Source of the DNA: Roseovarius aestuariivivens
GTDB lineage: Bacteria > Pseudomonadota > Alphaproteobacteria > Rhodobacterales > Rhodobacteraceae
Assembly (NCBI RefSeq): GCF_004761875.1
Contig: NZ_SJEY01000002.1
Span: forward strand, 310,001 to 374,000
Reading direction: 5' to 3'
Length of the DNA stretch: 64,000 nucleotides
Shown piece by piece: positions 17,206 through 27,236 of this stretch; position 1 is the stretch's first letter; every line of letters starts with the position of its first letter. A model generated the notes under the pieces. It made no database searches. It worked only from the letters and a program-made list of their open reading frames with translations, and was not told the DNA's origin. A program made the position numbers and the translations under genes.

Positions 17206-19073
17206 GCCGTGCGTACCTTTTTGGCTTGCCGCAAGCGTGCAAGTATGAGCGTCAGCGCCGCCGGGGTCATACCATCAATACGGGCGGCCTGAGCTATGTT
17301 CTCAGGACGAATTGTTGAAAGTTTTGTCTTGAGCTCATTGGACAGACCAGCGATCTCCGAAAAATCGAAATCGCTTGGAATGCTTTGCGCCTCGTCCCGA
17401 CGCATCATATCCACGTCGCGCTTTTGCCGTTCGATATAGTTTGCGTAAAGCGCGTCCTTTTCCAACTGAGCGCGGGTTTCATTGTCGATATCCGACAAAT
17501 CCTTGTCCAAGGTAATCAATGCCTCAAAATCAACATCCGGAAACGCAAGCAGCTGGAACCCCGTCCGCCGCGATCCATCCTGGTTGACCTTCAGGCCAAT
17601 CTCTTGAAGCTGCCTCGGTGTAAAGCTTTGCGCTTCGATCCTATCGCGAGCTTCAGCAAGGCGGGTGATTTTCCCCTCGAAAGCAACTTGTCGCTCTTGG
17701 CCAACGCAACCAATGGACAGGCCTAGCGGGGTTAGGCGTTGATCGGCGTTGTCCGCACGAAGCGACAGCCGGAACTCGGCGCGAGACGTGAACATCCGGT
17801 AAGGCTCGGTGACGCCGCGGGTCGTCAGATCGTCGATCATCACGCCGATATAGCTTTCAGCACGGCTTAATTTCACCGGATCCCGGTCTTGTACCGCGCG
17901 CGCTGCGTTCACTCCCGCGACCAAACCTTGCGCTGCGGCTTCCTCGTATCCTGTGGTTCCGTTTATCTGGCCGGCAAGGTACAGCCCGGGCACCGTTTTT
18001 ACTGCAAGAGTGGTATCCAAGGCGCGAGGATCCACATAGTCGTATTCGATCGCGTAGCCGGGTTGAAGGATCTTGGCCTGCTCAAGCCCTTTGATCGATC
18101 GGACATACGCCTCCTGAACATCTTCGGGCAGAGATGTAGAGATACCGTTCGGATAAATGACATCGTCAGAAAGGCTTTCCGGTTCCAAGAATATCTGGTG
18201 CGAGGTCTTTTCTGCAAAGCGTACGATCTTGTCCTCAATCGACGGGCAATAGCGGGGGCCAACCCCATCGATGTGCCCGCCATACATGGCCGAGCGTGAG
18301 AGGTTTTTCTCGATGATTTCATGCGTGCGCGTATTGGTGTGTGTAATTCCGCATGACAGTTGCTGTGCAGACGGCGCCGTCGACAGAAACGAAAAGAGCA
18401 CCGGGTCTTCGTCGGCAGGCTGCGACTCCAGCACAGACCAGTCGATGGTTTTGCCATCAAGACGTGGTGGTGTTCCGGTTTTTAAACGGCCCAGCGGCAA
18501 CGCAAAGTGGTCTATACGCTCGGCTAGTTTGACCGAAGGCTTGTCGCCCATCCGTCCACCAGGCCGGGACACATCGCCGATATGGATAACCCCTCTTAGA
18601 AATGTGCCGGTTGTCAGAACAACAGCCCGCGCGGCGATTTCACTTCCGTCAGCAAGAATGACGCCGGCAACTCGATCAGCCTTCATAATAAAGTCGGCCG
18701 CTTCGCCCTCAACCACCGTCAAGTTTGGCTGAGCTGCCATTTCTGACTGCATCGCTTCACGATAGATCTTGCGATCGGCCTGGGCGCGCGGGCCCTGAAC
18801 CGCCGGGCCCTTTCGACGATTGAGAAGACGGAACTGGATTCCCGCTTTGTCAGCGACGCGGCCCATGACACCGTCCAGTGCGTCGATCTCTCTGACAAGA
18901 TGCCCTTTCCCGAGGCCACCAATCGCTGGATTGCACGACATCACGCCGATACCGGACTTGGTTAGCGTGATTAACGCTGTTTTAACGCCCATGCGCGCTG
19001 CGGCATGCGCTGCATCGCATCCGGCGTGACCGCCGCCGATAACCACGACATCAAATTGTTTCACGTGAAACAC
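17202..19073 (-). CDS. mnmG: tRNA uridine-5-carboxymethylaminomethyl modification enzyme MnmG
   Basis: The 623-residue FAD protein forms, with MnmE, the complex that modifies the wobble uridine of several tRNAs. It opens with a FAD-binding Rossmann motif [17 protein letters not shown] and has [20 protein letters not shown], then [13 protein letters not shown] and [22 protein letters not shown] in segments. The length is usual. The start codon is GTG, and it lies inside a second parS site that also encodes FHVKQ. mnmE is 3 bp upstream and rsmG overlaps downstream. Confidence 0.97.
   Translation of the reverse strand: MFHVKQFDVVVIGGGHAGCDAAHAAARMGVKTALITLTKSGIGVMSCNPAIGGLGKGHLVREIDALDGVMGRVADKAGIQFRLLNRRKGPAVQGPRAQADRKIYREAMQSEMAAQPNLTVVEGEAADFIMKADRVAGVILADGSEIAARAVVLTTGTFLRGVIHIGDVSRPGGRMGDKPSVKLAERIDHFALPLGRLKTGTPPRLDGKTIDWSVLESQPADEDPVLFSFLSTAPSAQQLSCGITHTNTRTHEIIEKNLSRSAMYGGHIDGVGPRYCPSIEDKIVRFAEKTSHQIFLEPESLSDDVIYPNGISTSLPEDVQEAYVRSIKGLEQAKILQPGYAIEYDYVDPRALDTTLAVKTVPGLYLAGQINGTTGYEEAAAQGLVAGVNAARAVQDRDPVKLSRAESYIGVMIDDLTTRGVTEPYRMFTSRAEFRLSLRADNADQRLTPLGLSIGCVGQERQVAFEGKITRLAEARDRIEAQSFTPRQLQEIGLKVNQDGSRRTGFQLLAFPDVDFEALITLDKDLSDIDNETRAQLEKDALYANYIERQKRDVDMMRRDEAQSIPSDFDFSEIAGLSNELKTKLSTIRPENIAQAARIDGMTPAALTLILARLRQAKKVRTA
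19057..19072. promoter_or_regulatory. parS: parS site (ParB binding), at the mnmG start
   Basis: This second perfect TGTTTCACGTGAAACA overlaps the GTG start codon and first five codons of mnmG. It is 1.9 kb from the site in rsmG and about 3.3 kb from the candidate origin gap. Confidence 0.95.
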
Positions 19074-19076
19074 TCC

Positions 19077-20363
19077 TTACTTGCCGAGGCAAAAACTGGC
19101 GAAGATCTCATCGAGGATATTCTCGATATCGATGCGTCCTACCAGAGAATCAAGCGCGCGAATAGCGCTGCGCAGCTCTTCAGCGGCAATATCCGCTGAC
19201 GCATCGCCTGACGGGATCAACGCCAAGGCCTGGTTCAGTGAGGCCAAGCCCCTTTCCATTGCATGCTTGTGGCGCAGCCGGGTGGCGAGCCCAGCGTTGG
19301 CCGCGCGTGACTCGAGCTTGGTAGTAATCGACGCAACCAGGTTTTCTACTCCAACGCCCGTTTTTCCTGAGATACCATCCTTTATGTTCGGTAGAAGATC
19401 CGCCTTGGCGATCAGAACGAGATCATCCGGCCGCAGGTAGAGATCAGGCTGCTGGCCGTGTTCGACCAGGACCACGCGCAAGTCGGCTGCTTCTGCTCTT
19501 TGCCGCGCCCGATCAATTCCGATGGTCTCGACCGCATCCTCGGTCTCCCGCAAGCCCGCGGTATCCAGTAGTGTGACCGGCAGGCCACCAAGATCCATAC
19601 GAACCTCGATCACATCCCGCGTCGTGCCGGCGTATTCGGAGGTTATAGCTGCGTCACGGCCCGCGAGCGCATTCAATAAGGTAGATTTCCCGACATTCGG
19701 CGCGCCTACGATGGCGACTTCGAAACCTGACCGAATACGTTCTGCCGTCGAGACACCAGAGATTTCCTTCGCCAGCGCTTCTCGAACACGCGTAGCAAGT
19801 TCCGTGACTTCCGGCCCAACATCGACCGGTACCTCTTCATCCGCAAAATCAATAGTCGCTTCGAGAAGCGCAGAAGCCCGGATCAGGTCTTGTCGCCATG
19901 TCTCTGCCCGCTTTCCGAGATCTCCGGACAAAACACGAAGCGCCTGACGCCGCTGCGCTTCGGTCTCGGCATCGATCAGGTCCGCAAGACCTTCGACCTG
20001 AGAGAGGTCCAAGCGGCCGTTCTCCAACGCCCGGCGGGTGAATTCCCCGGGGTCCGCCGCACGCAAATCCGGGAGCCGCGCAAGCTCATCCAGAATAGCA
20101 GAAACCGTCGCGATACTCCCATGACAGTGGATTTCCACTGTCTCTTCGCCGGTAAAGCTCTGACCTTTTGGGAATGTCAGAATCAGAGCTTCATCAAGAC
20201 GCGAACCATCTGACGCGCGCAGCCGGCGAAGTGAGGCAAGCCTGGATGGCGGGACATCGCCCGCCAAACGAGAGATCCCTTCAAAAGCCGTTGGACCAGA
20301 GAGGCGGATAACCGCTACGCCGGCTTTTCCCTGCGCCGAGGACAAGGCAAAGATCGTGTCCAT
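19077..20363 (-). CDS. mnmE: tRNA modification GTPase MnmE
   Basis: This 428-residue GTPase is the partner of MnmG. It starts [20 protein letters not shown] and contains the folate-binding N-domain ([10 protein letters not shown]), a GTPase domain with [16 protein letters not shown] and [15 protein letters not shown], and the terminal FCLGK, whose cysteine is conserved in the family. The N-K-x-D motif appears as IAKAD, a common variant here. It ends 3 bp before mnmG and lies 19 bp downstream of rho. Confidence 0.97.
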   Translation of the reverse strand: MDTIFALSSAQGKAGVAVIRLSGPTAFEGISRLAGDVPPSRLASLRRLRASDGSRLDEALILTFPKGQSFTGEETVEIHCHGSIATVSAILDELARLPDLRAADPGEFTRRALENGRLDLSQVEGLADLIDAETEAQRRQALRVLSGDLGKRAETWRQDLIRASALLEATIDFADEEVPVDVGPEVTELATRVREALAKEISGVSTAERIRSGFEVAIVGAPNVGKSTLLNALAGRDAAITSEYAGTTRDVIEVRMDLGGLPVTLLDTAGLRETEDAVETIGIDRARQRAEAADLRVVLVEHGQQPDLYLRPDDLVLIAKADLLPNIKDGISGKTGVGVENLVASITTKLESRAANAGLATRLRHKHAMERGLASLNQALALIPSGDASADIAAEELRSAIRALDSLVGRIDIENILDEIFASFCLGK

Positions 20364-20382
20364 GGGACACCTCCGACAGGCC

Positions 20383-21654
20383 TCAGGTGTTCATCGAATC
20401 GAAGAATTCGTCGTTAGTCTTGGTTTGCTTGAGCTTCGACAGAAGAAATTCGATGGCGTCGGTCGTACCCATCGGATTGAGGATCCGGCGCAGAACATAG
20501 GTTTTCTGAAGATCTGTCTTCTCGATGAGAAGATCCTCTTTCCGTGTACCGGATTTGAGAATGTCGATGGCTGGGAAGACGCGTTTATCGGCGATCTTCC
20601 GGTCAAGCACGAGTTCAGAGTTACCGGTGCCCTTGAACTCTTCGAAGATCACTTCGTCCATGCGGCTGCCGGTGTCGATCAGTGCCGTCGATATGATGGT
20701 CAGCGAACCGCCTTCCTCGATATTCCGGGCCGCCCCAAAAAAGCGCTTGGGACGTTGCAGGGCATTGGCATCCACACCACCCGTGAGGACCTTGCCAGAC
20801 GACGGGACAACCGTGTTATAGGCGCGCCCAAGGCGCGTGATAGAATCGAGCAGAATGACCACGTCGCGCTTGTGTTCCACCAGACGCTTGGCCTTTTCGA
20901 TGACCATTTCCGCGACAGCGACGTGGCGAGCCGCAGGTTCGTCGAAGGTCGAGCTGATGACCTCGCCCTTGACCGACCGTTTCATGTCGGTGACTTCCTC
21001 GGGTCGTTCATCGATCAGAAGAACAATCAGGTAGCACTCAGGGTGGTTGCGTTCGATCGACGCTGCGATGTTCTGCAGAATCACCGTCTTACCCGTGCGC
21101 GGCGGCGCCACGATCAAAGAACGTTGCCCCTTACCGATCGGCGCAACGAGATCGATGACACGCGCGGATTTGTCCTTGATCGTCGGATCATCCACTTCCA
21201 TTTTCAGTCGCTCGTCCGGATAGAGCGGTGTCAGGTTGTCGAAGGCGATCTTGTGACGGGCGCGCTCGGGATCCTCAAAGTTGATCTGGCTGACCGAGGT
21301 CAGGACAAAGTACCGCTCGTTGTCCTCGGGCGCCTTGATTTCCCCATAGATCGTGTCGCCGGTACGCAGCGAATGCTTTCGGATCGTGTCGGGCGAAACA
21401 TAGATGTCATCGGGTCCGGGCAGGTAGTTCGCCTCGGACGAGCGCAGAAAACCGAAACCGTCCTGGAGCACTTCCAAGACACCATCGCCATAGACTGTCC
21501 AACCCTCGTCCGCGCGCTCGCGCAGGATCTGGAACATCATCTCGCCCTTGCGCATGGTCGAGGCGTTCTCGATCTCAAGCTCTTCGGCCATTGCCAGAAG
21601 ATCCTTGGCGCTGTGCGCCTTGAGATCGGACAGGTTCAAACGGTCGTCAGACAT
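20383..21654 (-). CDS. rho: Transcription termination factor Rho
   Basis: The 423-residue hexameric RNA helicase has an N-terminal Rho-N segment ([21 protein letters not shown] in segments), an RNA-binding OSB domain ([22 protein letters not shown] in segments) and the ATPase with Walker [23 protein letters not shown] and [13 protein letters not shown]. The ATG at 21654 (MSDDRLNL) is preferred over a TTG two codons upstream. It precedes mnmE in the leftward series; a plus-strand frame of similar length over it is antisense only. Confidence 0.97.
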   Translation of the reverse strand: MSDDRLNLSDLKAHSAKDLLAMAEELEIENASTMRKGEMMFQILRERADEGWTVYGDGVLEVLQDGFGFLRSSEANYLPGPDDIYVSPDTIRKHSLRTGDTIYGEIKAPEDNERYFVLTSVSQINFEDPERARHKIAFDNLTPLYPDERLKMEVDDPTIKDKSARVIDLVAPIGKGQRSLIVAPPRTGKTVILQNIAASIERNHPECYLIVLLIDERPEEVTDMKRSVKGEVISSTFDEPAARHVAVAEMVIEKAKRLVEHKRDVVILLDSITRLGRAYNTVVPSSGKVLTGGVDANALQRPKRFFGAARNIEEGGSLTIISTALIDTGSRMDEVIFEEFKGTGNSELVLDRKIADKRVFPAIDILKSGTRKEDLLIEKTDLQKTYVLRRILNPMGTTDAIEFLLSKLKQTKTNDEFFDSMNT

Positions 21655-21784
21655 CTTCAATATCCTTGGCGCCCAATACCACTATCGGCATTCGCGCGTT
21701 GTGTGTTCAATCATGGGAAACGGTTCACCCGGACGGGTTCCTGATGCCGGTGATAGGCGGAGCCACGGCGCAAGTCAATCGCGC

Positions 21785-22234
21785 TTAGAACTTCACGACC
21801 ACCGATACCACGATGAGGACCATCAGCACGGTCGGCACCTCGTTCATCATTCGGTATTGCTTTCCTGTCAGATCATTCAGACCTGACGCAAAAACCTTTC
21901 GCCGCACGCCGAGCCACATGTGGAACCAGGTCATGGCGATTATCGAGACGCCCTTCAGATAAGGCCAGACTGCTGTCCAGTCGACGACACCTGGGGTCAC
22001 AGCCATCCATAATCCAGCAAACCATGCGACAAGCATGGCCGGGTTCATGATGACCTTCAGAAGCTTCCTTTCCATGGTCTGAAAAACCTCGTCCCGGCTG
22101 TCACCGGGTTTAGATTCTTCTGCGTGATAGACGTAAAGCCGGGGGAGATAGAACAAGCCTGCCATCCAGGAAATCACGGCCATGATATGGAGGGACTTCA
22201 CCCACGGGTAAAGCGAGGCAAGCAGGTCTGACAT
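21785..22234 (-). CDS. hemJ: Protoporphyrinogen IX oxidase HemJ
   Basis: This 149-residue integral membrane protein has about four helices (for example SLHIMAVISWMAGLFYLPRL and PAMLVAWFAGLWMA). The His in LHIMAVISWMAGL and the motif RLYVYHAE are conserved in HemJ, the heme-synthesis oxidase used by most alphaproteobacteria lacking HemG and HemY. The start is ATG 22234; the open frame upstream runs into the AT-rich gap and has no gene character. It is the first leftward gene beside the candidate origin. Confidence 0.9.
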   Translation of the reverse strand: MSDLLASLYPWVKSLHIMAVISWMAGLFYLPRLYVYHAEESKPGDSRDEVFQTMERKLLKVIMNPAMLVAWFAGLWMAVTPGVVDWTAVWPYLKGVSIIAMTWFHMWLGVRRKVFASGLNDLTGKQYRMMNEVPTVLMVLIVVSVVVKF

Positions 22235-22656
22235 GGGTATCCCCGGATTGGTCTGGGCTTCCTTAATAAAATAAAAAGAAAGAAAAAAGGATGATGATTT
22301 TGTAGGGGACCGGTCCGCTTGTGGATCCTTGAGCGGACCACAGAGATATGAACAGGATAGAAGAGGTGTGGATAGTCTTGTGAACATATTTAGGAGTACT
22401 GTAGTATCCCGACGATTTTTTAAATAGTATCAATAGCTTAAAACGGAGTTGTCGCGTTAACCGGGTGGGGATCTTTCTGGGATCCGTAAGGGCGCTCAAC
22501 AGGTTCTCCTCGTGCCAGATTTATCCTTTCTCACAGGCGGAAAACATTGACGGACCACCCGGGCGGATGCGGATTGTTCGAGCTTTGGTTCCCGCCATTG
22601 GCAAAGCCTGTTCATAAACCTAAAGAAGTCCTTGAACACTTCACGGGATTATCCAC
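22235..22656. other. oriC: Candidate chromosomal origin of replication (oriC)
   Basis: This 422-bp gap has no convincing gene. It contains A/T-rich tracts (about 22261-22301 and 22415-22445) in a GC-rich chromosome, a perfect DnaA box at its right edge (22649-22657), a one-mismatch box TGTGGATAG at 22367-22375, and a weaker TGTGGATCC at 22320-22328. The weaker box sits in the loop of an 8-bp inverted repeat (GGTCCGCT at 22312-22319, AGCGGACC at 22332-22339). Genes run away from the gap on both sides: hemJ-rho-mnmE-mnmG-rsmG-parA-parB leftward, maf-aroE-coaE-dnaQ rightward. Two parS sites lie 3-5 kb away. In alphaproteobacteria the origin is known to lie near parAB and rsmG/mnmG. Function is inferred. 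Confidence 0.65.
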
Positions 22657-22657
22657 A
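22649..22657 (+). promoter_or_regulatory. DnaA box, consensus TTATCCACA
   Basis: This is a perfect TTATCCACA, the strongest DnaA-binding sequence. Its last base is the A of the maf start codon. It is the best single sequence argument for an origin in the adjacent gap. Confidence 0.75.
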
Positions 22658-23256
22658 TGCCCCGCCACCTTATTCTCGCCTCAAGCTCCGATATTCGGCA
22701 GACGCTTTTGCGGAACGCCGGGGTAAATTTCGAAGCCATGCCAGCCCGGATCGACGAGGACGCGGTGCGGGATGCGATGGTCGCCGAAGAGGCCAATCCT
22801 CGTGATATCGCAGACGCACTGGCGGAAATGAAAGCGCGCAAGGTTGCCGCACGATGGCCGGAGGCCCTTGTAATTGGTAGCGATCAAGTTCTGAATTTCG
22901 AAGGCCGTATTCTTTCAAAGCCCGAAAGCCCGGAGGTCGCCTACCGCCAGCTGTGCGAGATGCGTGGAAAGCGGCATGAGCTGTTGTCAGCCGCCGTCAT
23001 TTACGAAGATGCCGCGCCTGTCTGGCGGCATGTTGGCCTAGTCCGGCTCGTGATGCGAGACGTTTCGGACCAGTACCTGGACGGGTACGTGTCCAGAAAC
23101 TGGGATAGCATCCAACATTCGGTTGGGGCATATAAACTGGAAGAAGAAGGTGTGCGGCTTTTCGCGCAAATTCAGGGCGATTATTTTACCGTTCTCGGTT
23201 TGCCACTACTGGAACTGTTGTCGTACCTTAGCCTGCGTGGGGAGCTGGAGACATGA
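22657..23256 (+). CDS. maf: Maf-family nucleoside triphosphate pyrophosphatase
   Basis: The 199-residue protein begins [22 protein letters not shown], the Maf phosphate-binding start, and has [18 protein letters not shown] and [12 protein letters not shown]. The family hydrolyses dTTP/UTP or modified pyrimidine nucleotides; this one has the general layout and the exact substrate is not evident. It is first in maf-aroE-coaE-dnaQ, each joined to the next by a 4-8 bp overlap. Its start codon abuts a DnaA box. Confidence 0.92.
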   Translation: MPRHLILASSSDIRQTLLRNAGVNFEAMPARIDEDAVRDAMVAEEANPRDIADALAEMKARKVAARWPEALVIGSDQVLNFEGRILSKPESPEVAYRQLCEMRGKRHELLSAAVIYEDAAPVWRHVGLVRLVMRDVSDQYLDGYVSRNWDSIQHSVGAYKLEEEGVRLFAQIQGDYFTVLGLPLLELLSYLSLRGELET

Positions 23257-24086
23257 GTGAAGACCGCATTCCGCTGGCTGGCGTGATCGGTTCACCGGTG
23301 GCACATTCAAAATCCCCGCAGATCCATACGCACTGGCTTAAGGTGAATGGCTTACGAGGCCATTACATCCCTATGGATGTGTCTGCTGAAGACCTTGAAA
23401 CAGTTTTGCGCACACTTCCGAAAATGGGCTTTGTCGGCGTGAACGTGACCATTCCGCACAAAGAGAAGATTCTGGAGATCGCCGATCTTGTCACGGATCG
23501 AGCCACGTTGATCGGGGCGGCCAATACGATCATCTTTCGCAAGGATGGCAAAATCCAGGCGGACAATACCGACGGCGTCGGCTTTATCCGGAACCTGCAG
23601 CAGAACGCACCAGGTTGGGACCCCAAGGCGGGACCGGCCGCCATTCTGGGCGCCGGAGGTGCTGCGCGTGCAGTAATTTCCGCCCTGCTAGAGGCCGGCG
23701 TGCCCGAAATCATGATTTCAAACCGAACACGCATTCGCGCGGAAGCCCTGAAAACGGAATTTGGAAAACGCCTGATCGTTGTCGATTGGGTACAGGCCGG
23801 CAACATGATGGAAGACGCAGCAACAGTCGTAAACACGACATCGCTTGGCATGCTGGGAAAACCGCCTCTTCGTGTGCCGCTTGATGGATTGCGGCGAGAT
23901 ACTCTGGTCACAGATCTTGTCTATGCCCCGTTGAAAACAAACCTGCTTGCCGAAGCGGAAGAGATGGGATGCGTGACGGTCGATGGTCTTGGCATGTTGC
24001 TGCATCAGGCCGTACCGGGTTTCGAACGCTGGTTTGGCGTCCGCCCTGAAGTGGACAGCGCCACGCGGGCCGCGGCTCTGAGATGA
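23253..24086 (+). CDS. aroE: Shikimate dehydrogenase
   Basis: The 277-residue NADPH enzyme reduces 3-dehydroshikimate in aromatic amino-acid synthesis. It has [20 protein letters not shown], the substrate-binding [17 protein letters not shown], and the NADP loop [19 protein letters not shown]. The length is usual. It begins inside the maf stop (ATGA) and ends the same way at coaE, so translation is probably coupled. Confidence 0.96.
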   Translation: MSEDRIPLAGVIGSPVAHSKSPQIHTHWLKVNGLRGHYIPMDVSAEDLETVLRTLPKMGFVGVNVTIPHKEKILEIADLVTDRATLIGAANTIIFRKDGKIQADNTDGVGFIRNLQQNAPGWDPKAGPAAILGAGGAARAVISALLEAGVPEIMISNRTRIRAEALKTEFGKRLIVVDWVQAGNMMEDAATVVNTTSLGMLGKPPLRVPLDGLRRDTLVTDLVYAPLKTNLLAEAEEMGCVTVDGLGMLLHQAVPGFERWFGVRPEVDSATRAAALR

Positions 24087-24676
24087 CGTTCCGGCTGGGC
24101 CTGACAGGCTCTATCGGGATGGGCAAATCCACGACGGCGGGCCTTTTTGCCGAAGCGGGCTGTGCGGTGTGGGATGCGGATGCCGCGGTGCACCGTCTTT
24201 ATGCAAAAGGTGGGGCAGCAGTTGCCCCTATGGCAAAGGCTTTCCCGGAAGCGATCGAAGACGGGGCGGTTTCACGGGCTCGATTGAAATCGCTTCTGGC
24301 ACAACGACCGGAAGCGCTGAAGGAAATCGAGTCCATCGTGCATCCTCTCGTCGCGGACGACCGCGCTGATTTCCTTCGTCAAACCACCGCGCAAATCGCG
24401 GTCTTTGACATACCGTTGCTTTTCGAAATCGGCGCCGACAGATGGCTTGATGCGGTCGTATGCGTCACTGTTGCACCCGAAATTCAGAAAAAACGGGTCA
24501 TGGAAAGAGGAACGATGACGGAAGCCGAGTTCTCGGCGATCCTTGCCAAACAACTGCCTGATGCCGACAAGCGCGTTAAATCGGATTATGTCATTGAAAC
24601 CGATACGGTTGAACATGCCAGAGAGCAGGTACAGGATGTAATCGCTGATATCGAAAAAAAGGTGCGCAATGCGTGA
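24083..24676 (+). CDS. coaE: Dephospho-CoA kinase
   Basis: This 197-residue kinase makes coenzyme A from dephospho-CoA in the last step of the pathway. It has the P-loop LTGSIGMGKSTTAGLF, then VWDADAAVHRLY and FDIPLLFEIGADRWLD. It overlaps aroE by an ATGA junction and dnaQ by 8 bp. Confidence 0.95.
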   Translation: MTFRLGLTGSIGMGKSTTAGLFAEAGCAVWDADAAVHRLYAKGGAAVAPMAKAFPEAIEDGAVSRARLKSLLAQRPEALKEIESIVHPLVADDRADFLRQTTAQIAVFDIPLLFEIGADRWLDAVVCVTVAPEIQKKRVMERGTMTEAEFSAILAKQLPDADKRVKSDYVIETDTVEHAREQVQDVIADIEKKVRNA

Positions 24677-25364
24677 GATCGTTCTCGATACGGAAACGAC
24701 AGGGTTCAATCCTGAAGAAGGCGATCGAATTGTCGAAATCGGGGGTGTCGAGCTTTTCAATCACATGCCCACGGGCCGCACCTATCATCAGTATATAAAT
24801 CCCGAGCGGTCCATGCCCCAGGACGCGTTCGAGGTGCACGGCCTTGGTGATGATTTTTTGCGCGACAAACCGGTGTTCCGTCTGATTGCAAAGGACTTTC
24901 TGGAGTTCGTTGGGAATGCGAAACTTGTCATCCACAACGCTGCTTTTGACATGAAGTTTCTCAACGCCGAGCTCGGGTGGCTCAACTTGCCAAAGCTTCC
25001 GTGGTCTCAGGCTATCGATACACTCGATATGGCGCGCAAGAAGTTCCCGGGATCGCCAGCCTCGCTCGATGCGCTGTGTCGCCGGTTCAATATCGACAAT
25101 TCTTCGCGCACGCTGCACGGCGCACTGCTCGATTCCGAGATCCTTGCCGAGGTTTATCTGGAGCTCATCGGAGGACGCCAGCCGGACTTTGCCCTCGCCG
25201 GGACATTTGTCAGCGAAAAAAGTGGCGCGGCGGATGAATCGTGGCGCCCGAAGCCAAGAGAAAAGCCGCTGGCGGCCCGCCTTACGGAAGAAGAGCGCGC
25301 CGCGCATGCCAAATTCATCGAGGGGCTTGGCGAAGGCGCGCTCTGGAAGGCCGGTGCGACTTAG
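24669..25364 (+). CDS. dnaQ: DNA polymerase III epsilon subunit (3'-5' proofreading exonuclease)
   Basis: The 231-residue DEDDh exonuclease shows MREIVLDTETTGFNPEEGDRI (Exo I) split across positions 1-21, VIHNAAFDMKFLNAEL (Exo II) and HGALLDSEILAEVYLEL (Exo III). A C-terminal tail would bind the polymerase alpha subunit. It is last in the maf-aroE-coaE-dnaQ operon and its stop overlaps the convergent secB stop by 4 bp. Confidence 0.95.
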   Translation: MREIVLDTETTGFNPEEGDRIVEIGGVELFNHMPTGRTYHQYINPERSMPQDAFEVHGLGDDFLRDKPVFRLIAKDFLEFVGNAKLVIHNAAFDMKFLNAELGWLNLPKLPWSQAIDTLDMARKKFPGSPASLDALCRRFNIDNSSRTLHGALLDSEILAEVYLELIGGRQPDFALAGTFVSEKSGAADESWRPKPREKPLAARLTEEERAAHAKFIEGLGEGALWKAGAT

Positions 25365-25900
25365 GCGTCGTGTTTGATGTCGCCCTTTGAGGCTTCTGCC
25401 TGGCGACGCATGATCTCGTTCCGGTACAGTTGAACGAAATCGATCGTTTCCAGGTTGAGCGGCGGAAATCCTCCGTCGCGTGTAATATCGCTGACGATCC
25501 GGCGCACGAACGGAAACACCATGCGCGGGCATTCGATCAACAGGAACGGATGCATCTGGTCATCGGGTACGTTTTCGATGTGGAAAACGCCGACATATTC
25601 AAGTTCGAGAAGAAAAAGATTCTCTTCCGATCCCTTGTTGCGTGAGGTGATATTGAGCTTCGTCGCTACCTCGAACTGATGTTCCTGAGACCGCTTCTTG
25701 GCATCCAGATTGACGGCAACCTGCACGTCTGGCGTCACTTCTCCGCCGGTGCCGCGCTGGGCGAGAATATTCTCGAAGGACATATCGCGGATGAATTGCG
25801 TAAGCACATTCATCTTTGGCGCGGCGGTTTTTTGGGCGTCAGCGCCTTGGGCTGCGGGCTGTTGAGCGCCGCCCTCTGGGTTGGTGTTTTCGTCGGACAA
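25361..25900 (-). CDS. secB: Protein-export chaperone SecB
   Basis: The 179-residue chaperone keeps preproteins unfolded for SecA. The core has VLTQFIRDMSFENI, LELEYVGVFHIENV, LLIECPRMVFPFVRRI and GGFPPLNLETIDFVQLY. A low-complexity Ala/Gln-rich N-terminal tail (about 25 residues) precedes it. The start is TTG with AGGAGT about 8 bp upstream; no ATG lies in a sensible place. It is monocistronic, convergent with dnaQ. Confidence 0.93.
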   Translation of the reverse strand: MSDENTNPEGGAQQPAAQGADAQKTAAPKMNVLTQFIRDMSFENILAQRGTGGEVTPDVQVAVNLDAKKRSQEHQFEVATKLNITSRNKGSEENLFLLELEYVGVFHIENVPDDQMHPFLLIECPRMVFPFVRRIVSDITRDGGFPPLNLETIDFVQLYRNEIMRRQAEASKGDIKHDA

Positions 25901-25960
25901 TGTCTTACTCCTGCCGGGAAATTAGATCGATCGAAGGGTTAGCAGGATGCGCGAGCCGTC

Positions 25961-26461
25961 TCAATGCTTAGTCCAGCCCGAGGAGCGGTGCGTTGGCTTT
26001 TTCGGAGGGCTGACCTCCTCGTAATCACCGTCGATGACGTCGCCATTGGTCTCTGGACGCGGCTGGTGTCGATCACGGTGTGGTTCAGTATTCCCGCCCA
26101 TCTCAAACTTTTCTACCCGAACACGTTTATGCAGATAGGTGAAAGCCGCCTGTCGAATGCCCGGGGTTAAAAGGGCAAAACCGACAGCGTCGGTGAAAAA
26201 ACCCGGCGTCAGCAAAAGTGCGCCAGCGATCAAGATCATCGCGCCATGAGCAAGAGGCTCGGTCGGATCGTCGAGCTTATCGAGAGAGCTGCGCAAGCGG
26301 CCAATGGCCAGCCGGCCTTGCGTGCGGACAAGCCACGTACCCAGAATTGCTGTCAAAACGACAATGCCGAGCGTTGGCCACAAGCCGATCCAACCGCCGA
26401 CTTGTATAAACAGGGCAATCTCGATCAGTGGGACAACAAGAAATGCCACAAACAGCCACAT
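25961..26461 (-). CDS. fxsA: FxsA-family membrane protein
   Basis: This 166-residue protein has three or four membrane segments (MWLFVAFLVVPLIEIALFI, IGLWPTLGIVVLTAILGTWL in segments, MILIAGALLLTPGFFTDAVGFALLL) and the family signature LLLTPGFFTDAVGFALLTPG within them. A hydrophilic tail rich in charged residues follows. FxsA was named for relieving phage exclusion in E. coli; the physiological role is not known. ATG 26461 has GGGAG about 6 bp upstream. It is divergent from the Tim44-like gene. Confidence 0.85.
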   Translation of the reverse strand: MWLFVAFLVVPLIEIALFIQVGGWIGLWPTLGIVVLTAILGTWLVRTQGRLAIGRLRSSLDKLDDPTEPLAHGAMILIAGALLLTPGFFTDAVGFALLTPGIRQAAFTYLHKRVRVEKFEMGGNTEPHRDRHQPRPETNGDVIDGDYEEVSPPKKPTHRSSGWTKH

Positions 26462-26573
26462 GAGCAGAACTCCCAAGGTTTTCGGGGTGAGGTATGGTGG
26501 ACTTGCCCCGGTCTACATCCTACATAGGAACCCAACGGCGTGGATACCACGCCCGGCAGGTTGAGAGGTAAGA

Positions 26574-27236
26574 ATGAATTCGCCCCTACTTCAGCTTCTG
26601 GTGCTCGCAGGTATCGCGATCTTCCTGATCTTGCGGCTCAAGAGCGTGCTTGGCACACGTGACGGGTTTGAAGGCCCGCCCGCCGGGCAGGGCGCGTCTT
26701 CTGCTCCGACGCCGCGGCAGGAATTCGAAGTTATCGACGGTGGCCCGGATCATGACATCATAGACCATGTGGCTGAGGGCTCCGAGTCTGCGCAGGCACT
26801 CGCTGACATGAAACGTGCCGAGCCGAGTTTCATGGTTGGAGAGTTTCTTGGCGGCGCGAAGCAAGCATACGAATGGATCTTGATGGCATTCGAGCGCGGT
26901 CAGATGGACGAAATCGCTCCGTTCCTGTCTGAAGACGTGTTCGAGGCATTTTCGCAGGTCGTCGATGCTCGGCAGGAGAAAGGCCTGACTATCGAGGCCG
27001 AATTCGTCGGTGTGCGCGAGACATCGCTTATCGAAGCTCGTTTCGACGAATCCACCCGCAAGGGCGAAATCACGGTGCGTTTCATCGGTGAGCTCATTTC
27101 CGTCGTGAAGGATGCAGAGGGTGAGATCATAGAAGGCAAAGCCGGCATTCCGAAAAAGCAAAAGGACGTTTGGACCTTCGAACGTGAAATGGGTGCAGAT
27201 GACCCGAACTGGCGGCTTGTTGCCACGGGCGAATGA
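26574..27236 (+). CDS. Tim44/TimA-domain membrane-anchored protein
   Basis: The 220-residue protein has one N-terminal membrane helix (LLQLLVLAGIAIFLILRLK), a proline/alanine linker and a C-terminal Tim44-like domain (FLGGAKQAYEWILMAFERGQ, then FVGVRETSLIEARF and TVRFIGEL). Bacterial homologues of mitochondrial Tim44 are common in alphaproteobacteria; their role is not settled. It is coupled to mltA by an ATGA overlap, which hints at a job in the envelope. Confidence 0.85.
   Translation: MNSPLLQLLVLAGIAIFLILRLKSVLGTRDGFEGPPAGQGASSAPTPRQEFEVIDGGPDHDIIDHVAEGSESAQALADMKRAEPSFMVGEFLGGAKQAYEWILMAFERGQMDEIAPFLSEDVFEAFSQVVDARQEKGLTIEAEFVGVRETSLIEARFDESTRKGEITVRFIGELISVVKDAEGEIIEGKAGIPKKQKDVWTFEREMGADDPNWRLVATGE

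Noticed and set aside
20356-21744. 462-codon plus-strand open frame
   Set aside because: It is the antisense of rho; long antisense frames are expected at this GC content.
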